Assembly (NCBI GenBank): GCA_026389845.1
Contig: JAPLHB010000186.1
Span: forward strand, 57,944 to 121,943
From: Chloroflexota bacterium
GTDB taxonomy: Bacteria; Chloroflexota; Anaerolineae; CG2-30-64-16
DNA length: 64,000 bases
Direction: 5' to 3'
This document shows positions 28,801 to 35,812 of the stretch, in pieces; positions within the stretch are counted from its first letter, which is position 1; each line of letters begins with the position of its first letter. The notes below the pieces were generated by a model. The model saw only the letters and a program-made list of their open reading frames with translations. It was not told the DNA's origin and did not search any database. The position numbers and the translations under genes were made by a program.

Positions 28801-28904
28801 ACTACTACAAAGTGCTGGCCGTGAACGCGGCTGGCGGTCGGTCGGCCGTGGCTGCGGCGCACGTCGGCGAGTTCGACTTCGCGTTGACACCGGGCCAACC
28901 TTAA
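22806..28904 (+). CDS. Double GH13 alpha-amylase/pullulanase-like protein, main part
   Basis: Numbered from 21816, the modules are: a VYVQVW-type module (about 327-442), two CBM34-like modules beginning GDGNIAYTHIYHLD and GDSSIRPTGVYHLD (471-770), a first GH13 barrel (772-1295), a Thr/Ala/Pro linker (1299-1377), a second VYVQVW module, a third CBM34-like module, a second GH13 barrel (1654-2239) and a fibronectin-like end. Catalytic residues are intact in both barrels: Asp1023, Glu1060 and Asp1128; Asp1911, Glu1952 and Asp2046. It should cleave alpha-glucans outside the cell. Because of the upstream TAA it lacks a signal peptide if started at the ATG at 22806, so it may be non-functional in this strain. 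Confidence 0.88.
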   Translation: MWPVGGSETSVTQGDAFTVYVQVWVSGVTEGAGQGAGVSCSLYWGRVTAWDGGWSDVTTTAMSDNAEFSGENNDEYMATITPGAGQYEFTAYCTHDGTDYWQEAGNGKLIVAAPTATPTATATPTETATATATPEPTATSSVCSGATAGDGNIAYTHIYHLDTDLTYRTPTGDIPADGSAILRLRTCHDDVQSVEVLVWKTGDPLGSPSFTYAATATQDGAYDLWEATVPGPGYVVNQWYQFRVTDAAAVGQYHPTGTSNTGAGVWYAGALANPSWKLGTTASTGPTVTPTATAPVSCTGAAAGDSSIRPTGVYHLDTDPTWRTPTGDILPTGSAALRLRTCQGDVQGVNILVWTTGAGAVPSFVYTATVASSDPTGPFDIWEATIPGPGYNIDQWYQFRLTDGTVIGHYHPVSGNTGPGVYVASASPVDPSWKLGTTAAPPVDYVVPSWMKDAVIYQIFPDRFRDGDLANNAAGATVYGPNTCSGYSGAGAPACVTSLHSSWNDLPVMPGYGIDFFGGDFQGIIDKINAGYFNDLGVNVLYLNPVFAAASNHGYDTNNYYQINPRYGDLAKFDALITAANSKGLRVILDGVFNHAGMDSVYIDKTKTLGGACASASSPLRAWFTSGSSGSAFACDGGWGWKGWYNYETIPELVDENADVRDFFYRGGSSQSAGSIPVTQYWLNRGIAGWRFDVAQDITHDWWQNMRPYLKGENTSGTVYGDSEVLMLGEVTGGCYSYQDFVNQDELDSAMNYCFRDWTRDYANGGKPSSFDASFQYQRSKLALSPWYAMMNLVSSHDSPRILSLVNGDTARVKLAVLLQMTLPGAPSVYYGDEVGLPGSGDPDNRRTYPWADKGGSPDTDLYDHFKKVIGIRNQHAALRGGDVQTLLIDDASYLYSYIRWDAAEKIVVALNNGGAGATAAIPVSAHLADGTVLTDLLNGGTVTVSGGQITLPVAAQWGGILWTAAGPVSTSTPTPTATASPTATATPTATPTATATEVGANTATPTATATQTATATAIATATATAIVTPTPTATSTATATATTPASSLWVGNLLPTSGSASTITAGGTFDVYVQVWKSGVTEAQGQGAGITCSLYWGQVSSWGGGWSNVTDTPMTYNGDIGNNDEYKATISPAAGLYEFTAFCTEAANGAVKWNDNSSGNGKLTVSPGATSCSGASVGDNNVYWAGLFHDSFSVTYRSPIGPVTTGQGTVTLRFRTCADDVGSASIRVWDDRLNTETISALTADGTAVEAGVGAVAYWKIDLAIPASPAILYYVFRATDGTATAYYRDDDPKFYGGGYGTAEGDQNTAYGSSYQLTIYDPAFSVPAWMQRGIVYQLFPDRFRDGDTGNDPVTERFFYNEAGGAIVRSNATTWNTTVCDPRQTGTACTGKYSSNFYGGDLAGITEKINAGYFSSLGVTVLYLNPIFRSPSNHKYDTADYLTIDPDFGTLADFQALAAAAHAHGIVVMLDGVFNHVSSDSKYFDRYGRDTTVGACEATASAYRNWFYFSDLFTISNPGSDDGVAVLCADNPPGRTYEAWYGYSSLPKLQANTSAVRSLIWSNGLNSVGPYWTQQGASGWRFDVGGDVDCGLTCDPANNYWEGFRSAVRDAGVTGKTDVLMLGEEWGDASGWLLGNEWDSVMNYRFRSAVLSWLFTGCSGNGCTGGTVFEDNDSNAGSSSGAISYVSPSQFNARLRSIQEDYPPMAWKAMMNLEGSHDTNRVRFLLKKVNNDDDTAAVQRMKEWWLFAFTYAGAPTLYYGDEIGLSQDGVFGSSKYEDDPYNRAPFPWDDTPGSFTADTANLQAFARQMASIRQSYRALQDGDVQHGMIISDTEKVYGFGRTNGSQTALIALRRSDGAPITVTFSGLNATPYNLPDGTVMVEVINGGVYTVTGGAVNVPVNSNWGVVLLEQAKIETPQAPTVAIARAGTGGADVQLTWATVFTDTATGPEVVTGYQVHRSTSPYFTPDATTLQQTLTPPAFGGATFTWTDAGKVGDPVTNYYYKVLAVNAAGGRSAVAAAHVGEFDFALTPGQP

Positions 28905-28951
28905 GGAATCGGGCGCGGTCGCGCAATTTCCAAAGAGGGCCATTGCGACTA

Positions 28952-28981
28952 TTGACAACGCGGCGGATGAGGTAGTATAAT
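28952..28981 (+). promoter_or_regulatory. Near-consensus sigma-70-type promoter
   Basis: TTGACA (28952-28957) and TATAAT (28976-28981) are perfect consensus hexamers with an 18-bp spacer, 67 bases before the next start codon. This predicts strong constitutive transcription of the exported-protein genes that follow. Confidence 0.8.
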
Positions 28982-29047
28982 TGCCTTACCGTAGTCTGCT
29001 GAATCGCACGATGGTGGCCCGTGGCGGCCGCAAGGAGGAATCCACCC

Positions 29048-29770
29048 ATGAAACGCTTGCTTTCCACCGCATTTGCTGTTGTTCTGCTTCTGGGGTTGGC
29101 CGCGTTGGCTGTCCTCGCCCGGCCGAATGAGGCAGTCCAGACGACTTCCGCACGGGCCGATTCGGGGGTCACCGTCAATGCGCCACCATCACCGCTGGGC
29201 AAGCTGCCGGCTTCTGCCAAGGCCGGCGGCCCGAAGTACAACACGATCGCTTTGGCGATTGACAATGGAAAGGCTTTCGCATCAGAGCTGGTGAACGACA
29301 TCAACGCGACCACTGGCTCGACGGCGCTCCAGGCGCTGAAGTGGGACGCTACCACCGGGTTTGCCATTTATGATCCTAACGATCTCTTCAGCGTAGATTT
29401 CCCACTCGCTGTCGGTGACCCTGTGTTCCTCCTGATGCAGGGCGCATCAGCGACCGTCTACTCGCTGGTCGGCAACGTTCCGGCCGCGGGCAGCGTACAC
29501 TTCAATCTCACCGGTGCGACGCCTGCCTGCAAGTACAACTTCATTTCCGTCCCTCTGGACAAGGGTCCCATCAATGGCATCGGTGGCATCACGCTAGCCT
29601 CGGAATTGGCCACTAATATCGGCGATGTCAGCCAGGTCTTGGCGTGGGATCCCAATACCGGCTTTGCTATCTATGACCCTAACGATCTGTTTAGCGTGGA
29701 TTTTTCGGTGCAGATCGGGTATCCTTACTACGTGTGCATGACGGCCAGCAAGACGTGGCCCGCGCCCTGA
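29048..29770 (+). CDS. Exported protein with two tandem ~90-residue repeats
   Basis: The 240-residue protein has a signal peptide (MKRLLSTAFAVVLLLGLAAL). Two homologous units follow, each ending in the near-identical stretch TGFAIYDPNDLFSVDF (about residues 100-118 and 202-220), then a hydrophobic strand (VGDPVFLLM, IGYPYYVCM). Each unit begins with YNTIALAIDNG or YNFISVPLDKG. The repeat suggests a beta-rich surface or adhesion module, but I recognise no named family. A near-consensus promoter lies directly upstream, with GGAGG before the start. Confidence 0.75.
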   Translation: MKRLLSTAFAVVLLLGLAALAVLARPNEAVQTTSARADSGVTVNAPPSPLGKLPASAKAGGPKYNTIALAIDNGKAFASELVNDINATTGSTALQALKWDATTGFAIYDPNDLFSVDFPLAVGDPVFLLMQGASATVYSLVGNVPAAGSVHFNLTGATPACKYNFISVPLDKGPINGIGGITLASELATNIGDVSQVLAWDPNTGFAIYDPNDLFSVDFSVQIGYPYYVCMTASKTWPAP

Positions 29771-29830
29771 TCGCCGGTGTTACTCTGACCCTGGCATTTT
29801 ATCCATCGTGACTTGCATCAAGGAGGAAAC

Positions 29831-31036
29831 ATGAAACTAAGAAGCCTGCTGGTTGCGGCACTTGTGGTTTTTGGCCTGGGCCTGATCCCGGCGGCTGGCG
29901 CTGCACCTGCTGCCGTCAATGCCACGCTCGTTGCAGATGACATCTCGTACATCCTCGGTGGGACACCGCTCAACCAGGAAACGGCGCTGGCTGTGGGAGG
30001 CAGTGGCGACCCAGGTGGGGATGTCACTAAATGCATTTCACAATACGAAACTTTCCTGAAGTTCGACCTGAGTACAATGCCAAGTGGCGAGGCAATCACT
30101 GGAGCTACCCTCACGTTCAGAAGCCTCGGACCGTATGCCGGCAGCCTTAACTTAACGATGCGCTTGTATGGCTCGACTGTGACCGACTGGAGTGAAGGCG
30201 CGGGCCAGATCCCCTGGGCCAGCAGGCCAATCACTGGGGCGGTTGATTTCCAGACCACCGTGGCCGTGCTGACCCCGTCTGGTTCGGACTTCGCCTTCAA
30301 CAGCACTCCCCAGCTTGTGGCTTTCCTCAATCAGCAATTGACCGTTCCCGGTAAGCTCGTGACCCTGTGGATTACGCCGACAACGTGCAACTACCAGTAT
30401 TCCCGGCAGTATATGGCGTCCAAGGAGACCACCGGAGCCAACGCGGTGCCTGCACAGTTAGCTCTCACGACAACGCCCGCTACCTCCACCGTCTCCGGCG
30501 ACATCTCAGTGGTCTGCAAGAACGGGGTCATGCAGTATGCCGCTGGTACTGTGGATATAGGGATTTCTAGTTCTGATGGTAGCTATGCCCCCCCAACGTT
30601 TATGGGCGTTGTTCTTGGGAGTTTTGGCTCGTTCTCGGTTCCAATTCCGACCGACAAGTGCACTACCAGTGGCGTCTGTTCAATGACACTTGCCAATGTG
30701 GCGAACCTGACCAACTTGGCTCCGGGCGTGCTCTGTCCGGCAAACGGCGACCTGTTCGTCTATCCGCCGGGCGCTGGCTGGACCTACATGAACCAACCGG
30801 CTAAACCGTTCCAGAACGTCGTTCTTGCCGCAGCCGGCGTCGGTCCAATGAATGCGATCGTGGGTACCTTCGAAGTGGTTCCCGGCGCGAACCCCAACGC
30901 GGTGACCCTGTCCACCTTTCGTGCCGCTAATCCTGCGGTGAACTGGCCGTTGATTGCCGCGGCGCTGCTGCTCGTCGCCGCGCTGGCCGGATTCGGCATC
31001 TATCGCCGGCGCTTGAGCCAGGTGCGGGCGCGCTAG
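29831..31036 (+). CDS. DNRLRE-domain surface protein with C-terminal membrane anchor
   Basis: This protein has a signal peptide (MKLRSLLVAALVVFGLGLIP), then a DNRLRE-type beta domain (about residues 30-210) with ETFLKFDLSTMPSGEAITGA, LNLTMRLYGSTVTDWSEG and a late MASKETTGANAVPAQLAL. A second exported region follows, then a C-terminal transmembrane helix (WPLIAAALLLVAALAGFGIY) ending in RRRLSQVRAR, which would leave the protein anchored facing outward. The DNRLRE domain is common in extracellular enzymes and surface proteins; the function is not known. AGGAGG lies at 29821-29826. Confidence 0.8.
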   Translation: MKLRSLLVAALVVFGLGLIPAAGAAPAAVNATLVADDISYILGGTPLNQETALAVGGSGDPGGDVTKCISQYETFLKFDLSTMPSGEAITGATLTFRSLGPYAGSLNLTMRLYGSTVTDWSEGAGQIPWASRPITGAVDFQTTVAVLTPSGSDFAFNSTPQLVAFLNQQLTVPGKLVTLWITPTTCNYQYSRQYMASKETTGANAVPAQLALTTTPATSTVSGDISVVCKNGVMQYAAGTVDIGISSSDGSYAPPTFMGVVLGSFGSFSVPIPTDKCTTSGVCSMTLANVANLTNLAPGVLCPANGDLFVYPPGAGWTYMNQPAKPFQNVVLAAAGVGPMNAIVGTFEVVPGANPNAVTLSTFRAANPAVNWPLIAAALLLVAALAGFGIYRRRLSQVRAR

Positions 31037-31103
31037 AGGCGGCGTGCTTTCACGGTGCAACCAGCATCCGGTTGCGCCGATACCTTCGCTTTGACGTTTG
31101 TGC

Positions 31104-31145
31104 ACAGACCCGAGGGGCTGCGAGGCCTTTCGGGTCTGTTTGTTT
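31104..31145 (+). terminator. Rho-independent terminator
   Basis: ACAGACCCGA (31104-31113) pairs with TCGGGTCTGT (31130-31139), followed by TTGTTT. It ends the surface-protein transcript ahead of the subtilase gene. Confidence 0.7.
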
Positions 31146-31187
31146 GCCGAGCTTTTGCCCCGGGTCAATCTGGCATCGAGAGACGAC

Positions 31188-34100
31188 ATGACAATCCGAC
31201 GCCGCATCCTCCGCGCAATCTTGCTCGCCCTCGTGGCGCTCCCGCTCCTCCTGGCCGGTCTGCCCGGCGCCGCACAGGGGCTTCCGCTGTCCCCACCGAT
31301 GGGGGGCGACTTCCACAAGGTTATGGCAGATAGTCGCGACACGACTGCCGCCGCGCTGGCGCAAACGGGCGCGACCCGCATCGCGGATTACGGCGCGTTC
31401 GCGCTGTGGCGCGTCCCGTCCGGTGAAATCGCGGCCGCCTTGACCCTGCCCGGCATCACCACCTACGACCGCGGGGACACGATCTGGCTGCGCGGCCGGA
31501 CGATTGACACGGCCGCGGCGCAGTGCAGCGGAGCCGATCCCGCGGCCGATCTGCCGGCCGGCCTGCGCCAGACCCGCACGGTCGGGGCGCAGCTCTGGCT
31601 GGTTCAGTTCGCCGGGCCGGTGCAGGACGCCTGGCTGGATGAATTGCGGGGGCTGGATCTGGCGGTCGTCGCGTACATGCCGGAGAACGCATACGTCGTC
31701 TGGGGCGATGGCGCCGGCCTGGATAAGCTCGACGCGCTGGCGGCCGAGGGTCGTGCCGTCCAATGGGCCGGGGCCTACCATCCCGGCTATCGCCTGGCGC
31801 CGGAATTGCGGTCGTTAGATTTTCGAGGTTTCCCAAACCTCGAAGGTCTCTCGGCGGTAGACGTGACGGTGCAGTTCTACAACACCCCTGGCCTCGACCG
31901 GTCGCTGGCGGCCTTGCAGACACTCGGCGGCCGGGTCTACAAGGGGCCGGAGACCGTCCTCGATCTGACCGACCTCTCGCTGCAACTCCCCGCGGCCCGG
32001 CTCAAGGAGGTCGCGGCCTGGCCCGACGTGTTCAACGTGGAGCCGTGGGCGACCCCGGCCAAGCTCGACGAGGTCCAGGGTCAAATCCTGGCCGGCAACC
32101 TGATTAAGTCGGGCAGCAACTTTGTGCCGAGCGGTCCCGGCTACCTGGCCTGGCTGGCATCCAAAGGCTTCCCCACCACGCCCGCCAGTTACCCGGTGGT
32201 AGACATCGTGGACGACGGCATTGACCAGGGCAACGCGAGCAACGTGCTGCACCCCGACTTCCACGAGTTGGGCGTCCTCGCCAACCCCGACCGCATCGTC
32301 TACATCGGCAATTGCACGGCCGACGCCACCGGCAACGGCGTGGCCGGCCACGGCAACCTCAACGCGGGCATCGTCGGCGCATACAACAACCTGTCCGGTT
32401 GGCCTTACGCGGACGGTAACGGTTATCACATCGGGCTGGGGATCTCGCCCTACGGCCGGATCGCGGGGACGAAGATCTTCAAGAACGCCGGCAGCTACGA
32501 TATCTCGGTCTGCGGTTATAGCGACGCAGGCGTGGTGGCTGCTAGCTTCAACGCGGGCGCGACCTTCACCTCCAACAGTTGGGGCGATTCGTTCGCAGCC
32601 GGCGCGTACGACGCGTCGGCACAAGCCTACGATACCCTGACCCGCGACGCCTCGGCCGCGACGCCAGGCAACCAGGAGATGCTCCACATCTTCGCGGCCG
32701 GCAACGATGGCTCCGGCGCCAACACGGTCGGCTCGCCCGGCACGGCCAAGAATGTGATGACTGTAGCTGCGACCGAAAACGTGCGCGATCAGGGCGTGGC
32801 CGACGGCTGCAACCTGAGCAGCGCTAACAACGCCGACGACATCGCCTCCTTCTCGTCCCGCGGCCCCACGGACGACAGCCGCGTCAAGCCCGACATCGCC
32901 GCGCCGGGGACGCACGTGCAAGGACCTGCCTCACAAGACCCCGGCTACGACGGCTCGGACGTCTGCGGCGGTAGCCCGAACCCGCCCAACAAATACTACC
33001 CATCCGGCCAGACTCTCTACACCTGGTCTTCCGGAACCAGCCACTCCACCCCAGCCGTGGCGGGCGCGGCGTCGCTGACCTACGAATACTACGGCCGCAT
33101 CCTGGCCCCCGGTCACACGCCCAGTCCGGCCATGCTGAAGGCGCTGCTGATCAACAGCGCGCGCTATCTGACCGGGGTCAGCGCCAACGATACGCTGCCG
33201 AGCAATAACCAGGGCTGGGGCGACGCCAACCTGGGTACGCTGACCGATGGGACGAGCCGCTACCTGGTGGATCAAAGCGTCATCTTCGGCGCCAGCGGGC
33301 AGGCGCATACGCTTACAGCTTCGGTGACGGATGGGGGCAAACCGGTGCGCGTCACTCTGGCCTGGACAGATGCGCCGGGGAGTACGACGGGCAACGCCTA
33401 CGTCAACGACCTGGATCTAGAGGTGACGGCCGGGGGACAGACCTACAAAGGAAACGTCTTCAGCGGCGCTAATTCGATCGCGGGCGGCGCGGCCGATCCG
33501 CGCAACAACGTCGAAAACGTCTTCCTGCCAGCCGGCGGCAGCGGCAGCCTGATGGTGCGGGTGATCGCTCGCAACATCGCCGGCGACGGTGTGCCGGGCA
33601 ACGCCGATCTCACCGATCAGGACTTCGCGCTGGTTCTCTACAACGCCAACTACCTTCCGCAGCCGATTCTTCAGGCGGCCGGCATCCGCACGGCGCAGGG
33701 CGCTGGCAACGGGGATGGCGTGGTGGATCCGGGCGAGACCTTCACTGTGGACGCCGGCCTGTCGAACGTGGGCCTGGCTCCGGCGACCGGCATCATCGGC
33801 ACACTGAGCGTGACCGGAGGGGATGCAACGCTCGCCGACGATGCCGCGGCTTACTCGGATGCCGGCATTGGCGCCACCGTGACCAACACCGTGCCCTACA
33901 CCTTCACCGTGGGGCTGGCCCAGGCGTGCGGCGCGCCGATCACCTTCCGTCAGGTCGTGACCTACAACACCAGCCTGACCCTGACGCAAAATTTCTCGGT
34001 CGCTACCGGCGCAACTCAGATCGGCGCGACGCAGAATTATACTTACACCGGCGCTCCGGTCTCCATTCCTGACCACAACACCGCCGGCGCGTCAGCCAGC

Positions 34101-34802
34101 ATCGCGATCAGCGCCACCGGCGCCGTCGCGGACGTGAACGCTCGCGTAACCATCAACCACACCTGGGACGGCGACCTGAGTCTCTATCTGATTTCGCCGG
34201 CCGGAACAACGGTCTCGTTGGCGCTTCGCCGCGGGGGTAGCGGCGACAACTTCACCGGCACGGTTTTCGATGACGAAGCGGCGCAGGCGATCTCGGCCGG
34301 CAGCGCGCCGTTTGCCGGCCAGTTCCGGCCCGAAACCCCGCTCTCAGCCCTCGACGGCCAGCCGATCAGCGGCACGTGGACGCTGAAGGCGGTGGACGCG
34401 GCCAGCTATGATACCGGCTCCATCCGCGCCGTCGCGCTGGAGATCCAGTCGCTCACGTATCGGTGTACACCCTATGCTCCGGCACCGGTTGCGCCGGTCG
34501 TGAGCATCGCGCAAACCGGCGGCGATGTCGTGCTCCGTTGGCTGCACGCGCCGGCCAACGCCACCTACGAGGTCTGGCAGAGCGCCGCGCCCTACTTCAC
34601 CCCTGGCGGCGTCGGCGCCACCGTGATCGCCCACGGCGCCGCCCCCGAATGCACGAATGCCGACGGCGCGATCACCTGCACCGACGCCGGGGCGATCGGC
34701 GCAGATTACGCCTACGTCGTCCGGGCAGCCAACGCCCTGGGCGCCTGGGCCGATTCGAACCGGGTGGGTAAGTTCGAGTTTGACATTATACCTGGTGACT
34801 AA
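31188..34802 (+). CDS. Exported S8 subtilisin-like serine protease with P-domain
   Basis: This protein has a signal peptide (residues 1-29), a long propeptide-like region to about residue 330, then an S8 catalytic domain with Asp342 (VVDIVDDGID), His388 (VAGHGNLNAG), oxyanion Asn506 (FAAGNDGSG) and Ser618 (SSGTSHSTPAVAG). Downstream are beta-sandwich regions, including RVTLAWTDAPGSTTGNAY as in KP-43-like subtilases, and a P/proprotein-convertase-like domain near residues 960-1085 (VNHTWDGDLSLYLISP-type pattern). The C-terminus matches the fibronectin-like end of the amylase (EVWQSAAPYFTPG). A palindromic repeat is translated in the propeptide at residues 211-222. Confidence 0.92.
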   Translation: MTIRRRILRAILLALVALPLLLAGLPGAAQGLPLSPPMGGDFHKVMADSRDTTAAALAQTGATRIADYGAFALWRVPSGEIAAALTLPGITTYDRGDTIWLRGRTIDTAAAQCSGADPAADLPAGLRQTRTVGAQLWLVQFAGPVQDAWLDELRGLDLAVVAYMPENAYVVWGDGAGLDKLDALAAEGRAVQWAGAYHPGYRLAPELRSLDFRGFPNLEGLSAVDVTVQFYNTPGLDRSLAALQTLGGRVYKGPETVLDLTDLSLQLPAARLKEVAAWPDVFNVEPWATPAKLDEVQGQILAGNLIKSGSNFVPSGPGYLAWLASKGFPTTPASYPVVDIVDDGIDQGNASNVLHPDFHELGVLANPDRIVYIGNCTADATGNGVAGHGNLNAGIVGAYNNLSGWPYADGNGYHIGLGISPYGRIAGTKIFKNAGSYDISVCGYSDAGVVAASFNAGATFTSNSWGDSFAAGAYDASAQAYDTLTRDASAATPGNQEMLHIFAAGNDGSGANTVGSPGTAKNVMTVAATENVRDQGVADGCNLSSANNADDIASFSSRGPTDDSRVKPDIAAPGTHVQGPASQDPGYDGSDVCGGSPNPPNKYYPSGQTLYTWSSGTSHSTPAVAGAASLTYEYYGRILAPGHTPSPAMLKALLINSARYLTGVSANDTLPSNNQGWGDANLGTLTDGTSRYLVDQSVIFGASGQAHTLTASVTDGGKPVRVTLAWTDAPGSTTGNAYVNDLDLEVTAGGQTYKGNVFSGANSIAGGAADPRNNVENVFLPAGGSGSLMVRVIARNIAGDGVPGNADLTDQDFALVLYNANYLPQPILQAAGIRTAQGAGNGDGVVDPGETFTVDAGLSNVGLAPATGIIGTLSVTGGDATLADDAAAYSDAGIGATVTNTVPYTFTVGLAQACGAPITFRQVVTYNTSLTLTQNFSVATGATQIGATQNYTYTGAPVSIPDHNTAGASASIAISATGAVADVNARVTINHTWDGDLSLYLISPAGTTVSLALRRGGSGDNFTGTVFDDEAAQAISAGSAPFAGQFRPETPLSALDGQPISGTWTLKAVDAASYDTGSIRAVALEIQSLTYRCTPYAPAPVAPVVSIAQTGGDVVLRWLHAPANATYEVWQSAAPYFTPGGVGATVIAHGAAPECTNADGAITCTDAGAIGADYAYVVRAANALGAWADSNRVGKFEFDIIPGD
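31822..31844. repeat. Palindrome TTCGAGGTTT-CCC-AAACCTCGAA in frame in the subtilase
   Basis: The 10-bp arms at 31822-31831 and 31835-31844 are exact reverse complements. The element encodes part of DFRGFPNLEGLS in the pro-region of the protease and resembles intergenic palindromes elsewhere in the window. Confidence 0.8.
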
Positions 34803-34811
34803 TCGCGCTCG

Positions 34812-34885
34812 GTCGGACTCGAGCCTTTAGGCGGTCTGGTGATCGGCGGCAGCAACCGGCTGAAGCCTCGACTCCGGAGCCGCCG
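34812..34885. repeat. ACCGGCTGAAGCCTC-type imperfect inverted repeat
   Basis: GGACTCGAGCCTTTAGGCGG and CAACCGGCTGAAGCCTCGAC form an imperfect hairpin between the convergent subtilase and pyrD-like genes. It could terminate both. Relatives lie at 7590-7625, 47795-47915 and 57893-57972. Confidence 0.65.
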
Positions 34886-34893
34886 GGCGATTT

Positions 34894-35691
34894 TCAGAGC
34901 AGACTAGCCACCGCGGCCGGATCGGTCCACAGCAGGCTGCGTATCTGTACGGCCACCGCGCCCGCATCCAGGCAGCGTCGCACGTCTTCGGGCCGGGTGA
35001 TGCCGCCAGACGCTACCAGCGGCACACCTAAATCCAGGGCGACCACCGCCTGCAACGCCCGCAAGGTGAAGGGGAATGCGACCGGCCCAGCCACCGGCGC
35101 CTCGATGGTCGCGCCATCGGGCGTGGGATAAGCCGCCAGGGGTGACGCGCCGATCACCAGCGCATCCGCGCCGGCCTTGACGCAGACGGGAGCTAACCCC
35201 TCGGCCTGGGCATCGGGCAGCTTCACCAGCAGCGGCAGGGTACACGCCCGCCGCACGGTCGAAACCCAGACCGCCACATCGCCGAGCCGCGCGCTTGCCG
35301 GTAGATGAAGCTCTAGTGCGGCGACCGCCGTCTCTTCCTCGAAATGCGCGGCCAGCCGATCCCAATCCTCCGGCGTGCTGCTCGCCAGCGCGGCGATCAT
35401 CGGTGTCCCCAGCCGATCCCAGGCGGCCGCGTGTTCCTGGACGATGCGGCGGTAGCCGGGATTGTGGTCGCCGGTCGCCAGCAGGAAGCCGCCCGGAATC
35501 TCGGCCAGCCGCGGCGGTGCTTGCCCTCGCTGCGGCCGCAGGGTGATCGGCGGCGTGACGAGCGCGCCGAAAGGCGCGGATGCCACGCCCGGTGGCCACA
35601 CGTCGCCATACCCGACCGCGCCGCTGCCCGCGATCAGGGGCGATGCCAGCGCCAGGCCGACCTTGTTGTGGGGAGCGAGTTCGATGGACAT
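34894..35691 (-). CDS. Dihydroorotate dehydrogenase-like TIM-barrel protein
   Basis: This 265-residue protein has the layout of class 1B dihydroorotate dehydrogenases: NKVGLALASPLIAGSGAVGY at the start, LPLLVKLPDAQAEG, GADALVIGASPL, VPLVASGGITRPEDVRRCLD and a final VAVQIRSLLW. It is adjacent to a PyrK-like electron-transfer gene. However, the active-site loop that normally reads NxSCPN is replaced by LELHLPASARLG, so the catalytic cysteine is missing. It may therefore act on another substrate, or catalyse with another base. The region before the ATG at 35691 is repeat sequence with no clear Shine-Dalgarno. Confidence 0.7.
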   Translation of the reverse strand: MSIELAPHNKVGLALASPLIAGSGAVGYGDVWPPGVASAPFGALVTPPITLRPQRGQAPPRLAEIPGGFLLATGDHNPGYRRIVQEHAAAWDRLGTPMIAALASSTPEDWDRLAAHFEEETAVAALELHLPASARLGDVAVWVSTVRRACTLPLLVKLPDAQAEGLAPVCVKAGADALVIGASPLAAYPTPDGATIEAPVAGPVAFPFTLRALQAVVALDLGVPLVASGGITRPEDVRRCLDAGAVAVQIRSLLWTDPAAVASLL

Positions 35692-35697
35692 AGGTAG

Positions 35698-35812
35698 GAA
35701 TCAGCGAATCAGCGAATCAGCGAATCAGCGAATCAACGAATCAGCGAATCAACGAATCAGCGAATCAGCGAATCAGCGAATCTCGATTTCGCCCATTCGC
35801 CATTCGCCATCA
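35698..35812. repeat. 8-bp tandem repeat CGAATCAG between pyrK and pyrD
   Basis: Ten near-perfect AATCAGCG/AATCAACG units (35700-35782) are followed by CCATTCGCCATTCGCCATCA words. The first family is the one inserted in grpE. The end of the block supplies the stop codon of the pyrK-like gene (35810-35812). Confidence 0.9.

Noticed and set aside
27231..28958. Long open frame of 575 codons on the minus strand opposite the amylase gene
   Set aside because: It is a shadow of the GC-rich GH13 coding strand: composition is His/Arg/Val-rich, there is no ribosome binding site, and no motif is recognised.
35698..35812. Second possible CRISPR-like array
   Set aside because: It is an 8-bp direct repeat without spacers; the same unit is found inside grpE.
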